Source of the DNA: Lachnospiraceae bacterium
GTDB lineage: Bacteria > Bacillota > Clostridia > Lachnospirales > Lachnospiraceae
DNA: 64,000 nt
Direction of reading: 5' to 3'
Assembly: GCA_024698715.1 (NCBI GenBank)
Contig: JAILRA010000038.1
Span: 1-64,000 of the forward strand
How positions within the stretch are numbered: position 1 is the stretch's first letter; the number at the start of each line of letters is the position of its first letter. The notes beneath the pieces were generated by a model. The model searched no databases, was not told the origin of the DNA, and saw nothing but the letters and a program-made list of their open reading frames with translations. A program made the translations under genes and the position numbers. Shown piece by piece: positions 1 through 9,236 of this stretch.

Positions 1-133
1 TCAGGCTACGATTTTGCTATTCCTTCTTCTCGCCCACCCCTCACGGTGTGAACCTTGGAAGTCGCTTTGGGGTTCGTCGGCAACTACGCCCCACGTGGAC
101 TTTCACCACAGATTGACGGCATGCCCGTCATAC
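1..133 (-). mobile_element. 5' end of a group IIC intron (cut by window edge)
   Basis: Read on the minus strand, the segment begins GTATGACGGGCATGCC and soon has GGTGAAAGTCCAC, the layout of the start of domain I in class C group II introns (compare the Oceanobacillus iheyensis intron, which starts GUGUGCCCGGCAUG and has GGUGAGAGUCCC; comparison from memory). It lies directly downstream of the intrinsic terminator at 137-173, the usual insertion site of class C introns. The GTATG start departs slightly from the GUGYG consensus. Ribozyme body, reverse transcriptase and 3' end would lie left of base 1. Another structured RNA cannot be excluded. Confidence 0.6.
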
Positions 134-136
134 CAT

Positions 137-173
137 AAAAAGAGAGTAACGGCATACCGTTACCCTCTTTTTT
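137..173 (-). terminator. intrinsic terminator of the clostripain operon
   Basis: A hairpin with arms GTAACGG/CCGTTAC, extended by GAG/CTC across one mismatch, and a CATA loop is followed on the minus strand by CTTTTT. It lies 30 nt after the stop codon of the peptidase gene. T and A runs flank both sides, so it could act in both directions. Confidence 0.8.
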
Positions 174-202
174 GATATCACATTCATGTATCAGTTCTCA
201 TA

Positions 203-2017
203 TCAATAATAATATCCCGAACCGGTATCGTCAAAATACCACAGATCGTCATTGTAGTAATAATCGTACCAGTCGTAGTTGTAATCATCCCAGTCATATT
301 CGGAATCATAGAAACTGTCCCAGTCATAATCATTCCAGTCGTAATCGTTCCAGTCATAATAATAACTGTCATCATAGTATGAATCCCAGCCGTTAAAGTC
401 GCTGTTTTCCCAATCGTATGAACCCGAATATCCGGCATCCACGAATTTCTCAAGGAATGTTATGTATTTCGAATCAAAACCGCATTTGTTGAAGATCCCC
501 TCAAGTTCGGAGAAGAATTCATTATCTCCGTAAGGAAGCGTCACCGAAAGACCGGTCAGATACGAATCCCCCGCCGTGGAGGAACAATAAAGGACCGCGG
601 ATTTAAGTACGGTTTCAAGGGCCTTGGATTCTTCGGTATCCATGGTTGATGCCAGAGCCATTATATCAACGGCATAGCAGTAAGTTTCCATGGTATAGTC
701 GTCCGAAATCCAGTCCCAGATATCGCGGTTTACGTCTTTGAACATTTTTTCCATGGCACGGTCGCTTCTGTGCATTTCCATCGAATAATCATGTGCAAGA
801 AGGTCCGTTTCGTTGGAATATGCAAACTCGGTCCAAGTCGAATAAAGGAGTCTCGTATATCTTAGATCTATCAGAGCCAGTATTCCCTCGGAATCCTGCG
901 ACATACTCTCTCTTACAAAATCATCGACTATAACTTTTCCGACATCCGTCATCGAAGTGGAAGAATTGTATCCCAGAAGGCTGAGCCAGTTCTGATATTC
1001 CCATCCTTCTCCGGGCTCAAAATCTTCAGAAACCACAAGGTAATCTGCAACATCGCAGAGAACACATGCCGTCTCGAGTCCGCCCATAAGGCACGCGTCA
1101 AATCCGATCAGCTCAAACTTAACACCGGCATCCTTTGTGGCTCTCTGGATCTCATCAAGTGTCAGAGCGGCATATGCATCATTCAGGTTCTCGTCCACGC
1201 CGTATCCGTATACCACTCCTCCGCCGTGATTCCAGAAGATAAGTATGTTTCTGTTGGCGGGATAATTGTCCCTGCAGAATACTATAAAATCCTTAAGTGT
1301 ATTTTCGTCAGTTATATCAAGCTGTCCGAGCGAATCGTCGATAAGTTCGAGCTGTCCGTTATTTACCAGGAATCTCTGAGAATGTTTGTTGGAGATCCCG
1401 TCGGTCTTCCATTTTTTGGTTCCGCCGGTCTGGATCACAACGTTAACGTTATCCGAAAGAGTCGCATTCAGCATTTCTTTAAGATCGCTGGTCGCACATC
1501 CGTATTGACTCTCAAGGTCGGATCCGTTCATATATATCATGACCGTAACCGTATCCGTTCCGTCACCTTTAATTTCTGTGAAAGGTTCTCTTATTACATT
1601 TGAGAAATACTCACTCTGATCCTCCTGATTGGGATTCTCGTAAGTTACGGCCGGAACATTACCCGGACTGTTTACCTCAGTCGGATTACTGACAACGACG
1701 GGTTCGGAATCATCGGAGAAAAGAAGGATTCCCAAAAGAATACCGGAACCGAGTGCGGCTATTCCCGCAAAACAGATAAACAAAAAAACAGCCACGGATG
1801 CAAGAGCAATTATCCATCCGAATCTGAATTTCTTCTTTTTCTTAGGTTTCGCTTTTACATTGGGCTGCACCGTTTCCATCGGTGTAGCGGGTTTTATCGG
1901 ACTCTGATTTATGTAAACCGTTGATCCGTCGTTATTGACCACGGTAAACCGCAATCCGCATTTATCACAAATCAGTTCGTCCTTTTCAATTAAGTCACCG
2001 CATCTGACGCAATACAT
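203..2017 (-). CDS. clostripain-family (C11) cysteine peptidase with zinc ribbon and Tyr/Asp/Trp-rich tail
   Basis: The 604-residue protein starts with a zinc ribbon (Cys3, Cys6, Cys17, Cys20), then a Lys-rich stretch and one membrane helix (about 67-100). A clostripain-like catalytic domain covers about 155-530. The catalytic dyad is recognisable: His264 in WNHGGG and Cys309 in FDACLMGG, with the strand IYMNGSDLE before them. From about residue 550 the tail is almost only Asp, Tyr, Trp, Asn and Ser, in repeats such as YDWNDYDWNDYDW. The zinc ribbon before the helix suggests a cytoplasmic N-terminus and an external peptidase. C11 peptidases cleave after Arg or Lys; substrate here is unknown. 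It is the last gene of an operon with a TetR regulator and a DUF3592 protein, and has its own terminator downstream. Confidence 0.85.
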   Translation of the reverse strand: MYCVRCGDLIEKDELICDKCGLRFTVVNNDGSTVYINQSPIKPATPMETVQPNVKAKPKKKKKFRFGWIIALASVAVFLFICFAGIAALGSGILLGILLFSDDSEPVVVSNPTEVNSPGNVPAVTYENPNQEDQSEYFSNVIREPFTEIKGDGTDTVTVMIYMNGSDLESQYGCATSDLKEMLNATLSDNVNVVIQTGGTKKWKTDGISNKHSQRFLVNNGQLELIDDSLGQLDITDENTLKDFIVFCRDNYPANRNILIFWNHGGGVVYGYGVDENLNDAYAALTLDEIQRATKDAGVKFELIGFDACLMGGLETACVLCDVADYLVVSEDFEPGEGWEYQNWLSLLGYNSSTSMTDVGKVIVDDFVRESMSQDSEGILALIDLRYTRLLYSTWTEFAYSNETDLLAHDYSMEMHRSDRAMEKMFKDVNRDIWDWISDDYTMETYCYAVDIMALASTMDTEESKALETVLKSAVLYCSSTAGDSYLTGLSVTLPYGDNEFFSELEGIFNKCGFDSKYITFLEKFVDAGYSGSYDWENSDFNGWDSYYDDSYYYDWNDYDWNDYDWDSFYDSEYDWDDYNYDWYDYYYNDDLWYFDDTGSGYYY

Positions 2018-2032
2018 ATTTTCACCCGTATT

Positions 2033-2872
2033 TTATTTTTTTCTTTTCTTTTTTACATCAAGGCTCTTTATTTCGATGGTATCTTCTATCTCAAAACCAT
2101 CGGGATTTTTCTTTAAAGTATCCTCTTCTTTTCCTTTGTTATCGATATTTTTCTCGAATTCTTCAAAATCGCTGTCAACCGAAAGCGAACGGCCTTTATA
2201 TTTTTTGATCCTGTTCATCGTGATAAGTTCCGCCAAAGCCGGGATCAGGTCTATCAGAAAATAAAATGCACCGAGCGAGCCGGCTACTACGAAAAGCCAT
2301 GCCCACCATCCTGTTTTGTTGACCAGAAGAAATACACCGAATACTATGAAACTTACGACTCCGAGCAAAGGTATGAAATCGTTTTCAACCCTTTCCTTGG
2401 CTTCATAATATTTCTTGTCCCATTCGGATGCTCTGCTTCCGGGTTTTCTGTTGAGTTCGAACCCGAGTGATATGACACCGAGCGAATAAAGACCGGTCAT
2501 CAGGATAAGTATTCCGAATGCTGCGGGAATGATCGATTCAAGCTGCCATCCCGCTTCGAGTATCTCTTTGGGATTCTTGACATTGTAATATATCTCGTAG
2601 TTCGGCTCATCTTCATCAATCTCTTCAAAAACGGTATAAGTTGTATAAACCATTTCATCACCGACTCTGAAAGCTAGTTCAAGTATCGTTCGCGAGCCTT
2701 CGTCCGAAGTTACCTCATATCTTGAAACTATGCTTGCATCCGTCTTCTGTGCATACAGATTAACCGCATTGCTCATTATGAAAAGCACCAGACCGGCAAT
2801 AAAGAATATCGAGCCGAGCACAACGCATATGATTCCGACTGTTTTATTATTCAGCTTCAGTTTTTCTCTCAT
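2033..2872 (-). CDS. DUF3592-like membrane protein
   Basis: The 279-residue protein has an N-terminal membrane helix (about 13-34), an extracytoplasmic beta-rich segment with SRYEVTSDEG and YTTYTVFEE, a second helix near 113-135, and a helical pair around 165-215 (FIVFGVFLLV, WAWLFVVAGSLGAFYFLID). The C-terminal 60 residues are charged and probably cytoplasmic, ending KKKRKK. This is the DUF3592 arrangement, a family without assigned biochemistry. Its ATG directly follows the TAG of the TetR gene, and it ends 15 nt before the peptidase start, so the three are probably cotranscribed. A role in assembling or regulating the peptidase is only a guess from position. Confidence 0.65.
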   Translation of the reverse strand: MREKLKLNNKTVGIICVVLGSIFFIAGLVLFIMSNAVNLYAQKTDASIVSRYEVTSDEGSRTILELAFRVGDEMVYTTYTVFEEIDEDEPNYEIYYNVKNPKEILEAGWQLESIIPAAFGILILMTGLYSLGVISLGFELNRKPGSRASEWDKKYYEAKERVENDFIPLLGVVSFIVFGVFLLVNKTGWWAWLFVVAGSLGAFYFLIDLIPALAELITMNRIKKYKGRSLSVDSDFEEFEKNIDNKGKEEDTLKKNPDGFEIEDTIEIKSLDVKKKRKK

Positions 2873-3490
2873 CTATCTATCCGCCTTTCGGGTATATACG
2901 ATTTTTTTCATCATCTCGAAATATTCCCTTATTGCGAGAAGATATTTGTCAGAGTCAAACTCTCCGTCGGAATATGCTTTCTCTCTTATTCCCTTTAAAG
3001 TGTATCCGACTGTCATATCCAGCATCTCTCTTGAAACTTCTTCCCTGAGATTCTCATTGGAAAATCTTTCCAGTGCTTCATTGACTTTCTCGGTATACGG
3101 AGTGATCCTGCTCTTTGTCACTTCCAGTATCTCTTCATCCTTCTCATCTTCCATGGCCTGTATCATCAAAGGCACAAAAGGATAGATCTTCGCTACCGAA
3201 GCCTTGGTCTCTTCCACTATGTAAAGAATGTCAAAATAATCGTCCTTATCAGCCGAAAGGTTTACCGCAAGTTCCATGTTCAGATACTTTACGCAGTAAT
3301 CGGCTATAAAAGTATAAAGACCCGCTTTGTTGACGAAATAATGGAACCATAAGCCTTTAGAGACTCCTGCCACCTTAACCATATCGTCAGTACTTGCGAG
3401 TTTATATCCTTTAAGTGCAAAGACCTGCATTGCACCGTTTATCATTTTATCCTGTTTTTCTTTTTTAAGATCAAAAAACTTGTCGTTCAT
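2873..3490 (-). CDS. TetR/AcrR-family transcriptional regulator
   Basis: This is a helix-turn-helix repressor of about 205 residues. The N-terminal motif INGAMQVFALKGYKLASTDD followed by VAGVSKGLWFHYFVNKAGLY is typical of TetR DNA-binding domains; the ligand domain is not diagnostic. The open frame continues to 3562, but I place the start at the ATG at 3490. It has GGGAG 9 nt upstream, and a -35/-10 pair (3562-3534) lies where the longer version would have to be translated. It is first in an operon with the DUF3592 protein and the clostripain-like peptidase and is divergent from the YtxH-like gene, so it probably controls one or both units. Inducer unknown. Confidence 0.8.
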   Translation of the reverse strand: MNDKFFDLKKEKQDKMINGAMQVFALKGYKLASTDDMVKVAGVSKGLWFHYFVNKAGLYTFIADYCVKYLNMELAVNLSADKDDYFDILYIVEETKASVAKIYPFVPLMIQAMEDEKDEEILEVTKSRITPYTEKVNEALERFSNENLREEVSREMLDMTVGYTLKGIREKAYSDGEFDSDKYLLAIREYFEMMKKIVYTRKADR

Positions 3491-3533
3491 TAAGTCTTGC
3501 TCCCGTTCGCAATTGACTGTAAAAGTCGAAAAT

Positions 3534-3562
3534 ATCTTATCATAATTGATATTCAACTTCAA
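3534..3562 (-). promoter_or_regulatory. promoter of the TetR operon
   Basis: On the minus strand TTGAAG is followed after 17 nt by TAAGAT, a good sigma-A type pair, giving transcription from about 3527 and a leader of about 37 nt to the ATG at 3490. It is back to back with the promoter of the YtxH-like gene, so a repressor bound between them could act on both. Confidence 0.5.
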
Positions 3563-3572
3563 TGCTTTTCTA

Positions 3573-3601
3573 TTTACTTTTGTCCATTTTGAGAGTAAAA
3601 T
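3573..3601 (+). promoter_or_regulatory. possible promoter of the YtxH-like gene
   Basis: TTTACT, 17 nt, TAAAAT: four of six -35 matches and five of six -10 matches. Transcription would start about 30 nt before the start codon at 3637, which has AAAGGAGG. Confidence 0.4.
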
Positions 3602-3636
3602 ATTTGTAAATGTAACTCAAAGGAGGTTATGTAATA

Positions 3637-4050
3637 ATGAAGAAAACTACCAAAGGATTTCTTTTAGGATTAACTACCGCTGCCGCTTGCGTGGGAGCTT
3701 ATTACATCTATCAGAACAGAGACAAAATATTCAAAACCGAAGAAATCATAAATGACGACGGAACCGTTACCAAGAAACGTTCATACGTTAACCTTGACAA
3801 CATCATGGAAAAGACCAACGAAGCAGTTTCAAAGACCAAAGAAACAGCTCAGAATACATGGAAAAAGGCACAGGACAAATTCGACGGCCTCAAGAAGAAA
3901 AAAGGCGATGACAGCGTAGCCGAAGAAGTAAGCGAATTTGCCGAAGACATTAAAGAAGATATCGAAGACAAGGTTGAAGATATCAAGGATGCCGCAGAAG
4001 AGAAAATAGATGAGATCCCCGAAGCATTCGAAAAGAGCGAAGAAGCATAA
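3637..4050 (+). CDS. YtxH-like small membrane-anchored stress protein
   Basis: The 137-residue protein starts with a helix containing FLLGLTTAAACVGAYYIY, then has a long amphipathic, highly charged helical part with Lys/Ala and Glu/Asp heptads (TNEAVSKTKETAQNTWKKAQ, later EDIKEDIEDKVEDIKDAAEE). This matches YtxH/gas-vesicle-like proteins, which in Bacillus are general-stress proteins without known activity. An AAAGGAGG site 10 nt upstream fixes the start. It is one of only two plus-strand genes here, stands alone, and ends at a hairpin shared with the ATP synthase operon. Assignment rests on architecture and composition, not on catalytic residues. Confidence 0.65.
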   Translation: MKKTTKGFLLGLTTAAACVGAYYIYQNRDKIFKTEEIINDDGTVTKKRSYVNLDNIMEKTNEAVSKTKETAQNTWKKAQDKFDGLKKKKGDDSVAEEVSEFAEDIKEDIEDKVEDIKDAAEEKIDEIPEAFEKSEEA

Positions 4051-4093
4051 TTTCCTTTAGGATTTACGATTTTTGAAAACATGATAAAAATAC

Positions 4094-4126
4094 AAAACTG
4101 CCGATCGGATCGATCGACAGTTTTTT
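4094..4126. terminator. bidirectional terminator between ytxH-like gene and atpC
   Basis: AAAACTG and CGATCG arms pair with CGATCG and CAGTTTT around a GAT loop, with A runs before and T runs after. It can end both the plus-strand YtxH-like gene and the minus-strand ATP synthase operon. Confidence 0.8.
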
Positions 4127-4161
4127 ATGCTCTTTTAATTTTTCATTTGCACTTAAAATAC

Positions 4162-4575
4162 TTAAAGCTGATTGTTCTTACCCTTCAGTTTCAGTCTGCT
4201 CATCTCTCTGGCTATTCTCATCTGAGCCGACTTGTATTCCTGGATGCTCTTCTTCTGAAGAAGTGCTTCACGTGCCTGATCGGCCGCCGCCCTCGCTCTG
4301 TTTTCATCTATTTCGTCCGGTGTTTCTATAGTGTCCACCAGAACTCTTACATCGTTATCCGCCACGATAAGGATCCCCTGTGATACGCAGGTAACGATTC
4401 TCTCCCCGTCCGGAAGAGTATATTCAAGCGTTCCGGGCACTATGGCAGCAACCATGTTTTTATGATGGCTTTGTATTCCGTATGAACCGTCGGTGATCGG
4501 AACCACGAGGCTTAAGCATCCGCCTTCGTAAAAGTTTCTTTCCGCGGCAAGAATATGCAGTGAAAATTCATTCAT
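4162..4575 (-). CDS. atpC: F1Fo ATP synthase epsilon subunit
   Basis: Epsilon belongs to the central stalk and regulates ATP hydrolysis. The protein has about 137 residues from the ATG at 4575. A longer frame to 4620 exists, but the 4575 ATG has GGAGA upstream and starts the usual beta-sandwich (MNEFSLHILAAERNFYEGGC). The Gly-rich core GSYGIQSHHKNMVAAIVPG is typical. The C-terminal helical hairpin is Arg/Glu-rich (RARAAADQAREALL). It follows atpD by 2 nt and is the last gene of the operon, just before a bidirectional terminator. Confidence 0.92.
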   Translation of the reverse strand: MNEFSLHILAAERNFYEGGCLSLVVPITDGSYGIQSHHKNMVAAIVPGTLEYTLPDGERIVTCVSQGILIVADNDVRVLVDTIETPDEIDENRARAAADQAREALLQKKSIQEYKSAQMRIAREMSRLKLKGKNNQL

Positions 4576-4577
4576 GA

Positions 4578-5987
<1,410 letters not shown>

Positions 5988-5995
5988 TTATGGCA

Positions 5996-6934
5996 CTATT
6001 TTGCCATTGCTTTAATCCGTTTTTTCTTCTTGGCTCTCGCACCTGCGGAGATCTCGGTGATCTCCTGTGTGATAGCCGCCTGTCGCGTATGATTGTAATC
6101 GATCGTAAGCTTGTCTATCAATTCTTCCGCATTTCTGTTGGCGGATTCCATCGCGTTCATTCTTGCATTCTGCTCACTGCAGAAACTGTCTACGAGAGCA
6201 CCGTATATGATACCCGTAATATAACTTGATATCATGTTGTCCAGTGCTTCCTTGGCATTGGGATAGAACTCTATCTCACCCGTCGGCCATTTGAATCCTC
6301 TCGTGCTCTTCTGTTCGCTTTCCCTTTCTGCCTTGCTCAGATTAAAATCCGAACGGTTGAAAGGAAGCAGACGCATCACCTTGACCTTTGATTCCATTCC
6401 GCTTTCATAGTCAGTAAATACTATGTATATCTTCGAAAGCTTTTTGTTATCATACAGATCCAGAAGAAGATCCGAGATCTCCCTTGCTCTCGCAAGCGTG
6501 GGATTCTGTGCCGTATAAAGGAACGTCTTTTCTATCGGTATCTTTTTCTGGTTAAAATATCTTCTTCCGTATTCGCCTACCACAAAAAGAAGTTTGTCAT
6601 GATTCTTGGTCATCAGTCTAGATGCTTCTTTAATTACATTCATGTTATATGCACCGGCCAGACCTTTATCCGCCGTGATAACAAGATATCCGTAGGTTCC
6701 TTCTATCTGATAGGATCCGCTTGCAGGATAAAAATAATCGCTTTCGACATTTTTTACCGTCTTGAAAATACGTCTGATACTGAGAGCGACTTCCTCAAAA
6801 TAAGGCTTTGTCTTGTCGAGTTCTTTTTTAATTTTTCTAAGTTTGTTCGAAGAGATAAGATACATCGCGTTGGTGATCTTCTGAGTATCCTTGACGCTCT
6901 GTATATGTCCTTTTATCTCCTTCATATTAGACAT
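5996..6934 (-). CDS. atpG: F1Fo ATP synthase gamma subunit
   Basis: Gamma is the rotor shaft. The protein has 312 residues, about 25 more than common bacterial gamma chains. The N-terminal helix MKEIKGHIQSVKDTQKITNA and the C-terminal helix (ARMNAMESANRNAEELIDKL, RQAAITQEITEI) are characteristic. The extra length comes from loops in the middle domain (around SESEQKSTRGFKW, reading KAERESEQKSTRGF) and a basic tail after QEITEI (RAKKKKRIKAMAK) where most family members end in a few neutral residues. GAGG lies 8 nt before the start. It sits between atpA and atpD as usual. Confidence 0.95.
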   Translation of the reverse strand: MSNMKEIKGHIQSVKDTQKITNAMYLISSNKLRKIKKELDKTKPYFEEVALSIRRIFKTVKNVESDYFYPASGSYQIEGTYGYLVITADKGLAGAYNMNVIKEASRLMTKNHDKLLFVVGEYGRRYFNQKKIPIEKTFLYTAQNPTLARAREISDLLLDLYDNKKLSKIYIVFTDYESGMESKVKVMRLLPFNRSDFNLSKAERESEQKSTRGFKWPTGEIEFYPNAKEALDNMISSYITGIIYGALVDSFCSEQNARMNAMESANRNAEELIDKLTIDYNHTRQAAITQEITEISAGARAKKKKRIKAMAK

Positions 6935-6974
6935 ACAAACTACCTCGCAAACCGATTGTCACGAAAGCCTTCGA

Positions 6975-8705
6975 TCATTTTTCACGATACTTCGAAGCAG
7001 CTTCCAGAATCGATTTTTTAATATCATCGGTAAGCATTCCGGTAGAATCGATCTTGTTGCAGATATCGGGATGGGATACCTCGAAATACTCAAGGATCTT
7101 TTCTATTTCCTCTGCGATATTCTTAACCGGAACATCCATGAAAAACTTATTCAGAGCAACCGTGAGCAGGATAACCTGCTGATGCTGCGAATAAGGCTTG
7201 TATTGTTTCTGTCTCAACAGATACATGAGTCCGTGTCCGTAAGTCAGCTGCTTCTGAGTAGCTTCATCCAGGTCGGATGAAAACTGCGTGAACACTTCCA
7301 TTTCTCTGTACTGCGCGAGATCGAGTCTTAATGAACCGCAGGCCTTCTTCATGGCCTTTGTCTGTGCATCGCCGCCTACACGGGATACGGAAAGTCCGAC
7401 ATTTACCGCAGGACGCTGTCCCTCGAAGAAGAGTTCACTCTCAAGGAATATCTGACCGTCGGTGATCGAAATGATATTGGTCGGAATATATGCGGCAACA
7501 TCGCCTGCCTGTGTTTCGACAATGGGAAGTGCCGTGATCGAGCCTCCGCCGAGTTCGTCACTTAAATGTGCTGCTCTTTCAAGAAGTCTCGAATGAAGAT
7601 AAAATACATCTCCGGGATAAGCCTCACGTCCGGGCGATCTGTCAAGCAGAAGTGACAGGGATCTGTACGCAATGGCATGCTTGGACAGATCATCATATAC
7701 GATCAGGACGTCTCTTCCCTGATGCATAAAGAATTCTGCGAGCGAGCAGCCCGAATAAGGTGCTATATACTGGATCGGTGCGGCATCCGACGCCGAAGCG
7801 TTAACTATGATGGTGTAATCCATCGCACCGTGTTTTTTTAAGTTGGTAACCATCTGCGAGATAAGGCTGGCTTTCTGTCCTATGGAAACATAGATACAGA
7901 CTACGTCCTTCCCTTTCTGGTTAACTATGGTATCGAGCGCGATTGAAGTCTTACCCGTCTGTCTGTCCCCGATGATGAGCTCTCTCTGTCCTCTTCCTAT
8001 GGGAAACATTGAGTCGATACAAAGGATTCCCGTTTCCATGGGTCTGTTTACGGGCTGCCTTTCAATGATTCCGGGAGCCGGACTCTCGATGGCTCTGTAA
8101 TCTTCAGCCTCGATATCGCCCTTTCCGTCGATGGGAAGTCCGAGGGGATTTATTACTCTTCCGAGGAAAGCATTGCCTACGGGAACACCCGCACTTCTTC
8201 CGGTTCTTTTTACCCTGCTGCCCTCGCTTACCTCATCGGTATCGTCAAAAAGGATACATCCGATCTCGTCCTCACGAAGATCGAGCACCATACCTCTTAT
8301 TCCGCCAGAGAAAAGCAGGATCTCGCCGTATGTGGCACTTTTAAGACCCGACACGGTGGCAATACCGTCACCGATACTCGTTACGATTCCTATTTCGGTA
8401 GGAGCGCTGACGGGTGTCCAGTCTTTTATGTTTTCTTTAATTAACGGAATAATGTTGTCGGTCGTTTTCTTTCCGACAGCATTGAATATCATTTCCTTAA
8501 ACTGCGCCAGTCTGCCCGCGTTGGTCCAGTCGTAGATCTCTTTACCGACTTCAAGGCGGAATCCTTCGGTTATGGTAAGATCCTCTTTCCATTCAAGAGC
8601 ATCTTCACCGTATTTTTCCGACAGGAATTTTCTGATCTTTTCTTCCTGAGCCGCTGTGGGTTTCTTCGCAGAATAAAGTATGCTTACGAATTTATCGTTA
8701 TTCAT
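6975..8705 (-). CDS. atpA: ATP synthase alpha subunit with N-terminal delta-C-terminal-domain-like fusion
   Basis: The protein has 576 residues; ordinary alpha chains have about 503. From about residue 84 it is a normal alpha subunit: EIGIVTSIGDGIATVSGL, RRTGR-type strand (VKRTGRSAGVPVG), P-loop GDRQTGKTS, and the signature SLLLDRSPGREAYPGD. Residues 15-75 match the C-terminal domain of the delta/OSCP subunit: a helix PTAAQEEKIRKFLSEKYG, then a beta hairpin ending GFRLEVGKEIYDWTNAGRL and a helix, like GGxxxRxGDxxxDGSVRGRL in delta. The operon has no separate atpH between atpF and atpA. The ATG overlaps the atpF stop by 8 nt, so both domains are translated together. I infer that the fused segment binds the b-subunit tips; the delta N-terminal helical bundle that normally binds alpha is missing. 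Confidence 0.93.
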   Translation of the reverse strand: MNNDKFVSILYSAKKPTAAQEEKIRKFLSEKYGEDALEWKEDLTITEGFRLEVGKEIYDWTNAGRLAQFKEMIFNAVGKKTTDNIIPLIKENIKDWTPVSAPTEIGIVTSIGDGIATVSGLKSATYGEILLFSGGIRGMVLDLREDEIGCILFDDTDEVSEGSRVKRTGRSAGVPVGNAFLGRVINPLGLPIDGKGDIEAEDYRAIESPAPGIIERQPVNRPMETGILCIDSMFPIGRGQRELIIGDRQTGKTSIALDTIVNQKGKDVVCIYVSIGQKASLISQMVTNLKKHGAMDYTIIVNASASDAAPIQYIAPYSGCSLAEFFMHQGRDVLIVYDDLSKHAIAYRSLSLLLDRSPGREAYPGDVFYLHSRLLERAAHLSDELGGGSITALPIVETQAGDVAAYIPTNIISITDGQIFLESELFFEGQRPAVNVGLSVSRVGGDAQTKAMKKACGSLRLDLAQYREMEVFTQFSSDLDEATQKQLTYGHGLMYLLRQKQYKPYSQHQQVILLTVALNKFFMDVPVKNIAEEIEKILEYFEVSHPDICNKIDSTGMLTDDIKKSILEAASKYREK

Positions 8706-9189
8706 CGATCTCTTCCTTCTTTGAAGCGTTTATAAACTGATCGTATGTGTCCAGATCGGAGCGTAATACGATCTTCTCGGTGGCGTCGTTTACTATCTGT
8801 GCGATTTCCTTCTGAGCATCGTTTATGATCCTGTCATGCTCGGACTGAGCCTTGTCTCTGGCCTTTTTGAGAATATTTGCAGCTTCTTCGTTTGCGGCGG
8901 TAATGATCCTTTCTCTTTCCGCAAATGTTTCCTTGCCTGCAACTTCTCTTTTGGCATTGATCTCGGAATCGGCACTCTTTAATCTGTTTTCATATTCTTC
9001 TTTGGCTTTTTCGCCTTCTTCAACAAGACTGTTTGCTTCCTCTTCGAGTTTCTTAAAATGCTCTTCTCTCGAATCCATGAATTTTCTGACGGGTTTATAC
9101 AAAATAAAGTACATTCCCGCAAAAAGGATCGCGAAATTGAATAAGTGAAGCAATATCTGCTGAACATCAATGTTAAGCGGTAATTTCAT
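8698..9189 (-). CDS. atpF: F1Fo ATP synthase b subunit (peripheral stalk)
   Basis: The 163-residue chain has one N-terminal membrane helix (HLFNFAILFAGMYFILYKPV) and a long charged helix rich in Glu, Lys and Ala that dimerises as the stator stalk. Family features are the LYKPVRKFMDSRE junction after the helix and the Ala-rich coiled coil. Normally its C-terminal end binds delta. Here the next gene is the delta-like/alpha fusion, which it overlaps by 8 nt. It starts 47 nt after atpE. Confidence 0.93.
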   Translation of the reverse strand: MKLPLNIDVQQILLHLFNFAILFAGMYFILYKPVRKFMDSREEHFKKLEEEANSLVEEGEKAKEEYENRLKSADSEINAKREVAGKETFAERERIITAANEEAANILKKARDKAQSEHDRIINDAQKEIAQIVNDATEKIVLRSDLDTYDQFINASKKEEIDE

Positions 9190-9236
9190 AACCTAAACCT
9201 CTTTTAATAGTTATTAACGTCAATACCGGATTACTC

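Noticed and set aside
172-396. Asn/His/Ser-rich small plus-strand protein
   Set aside because: It is the antisense reading of the repetitive Tyr/Asp/Trp tail of the peptidase.
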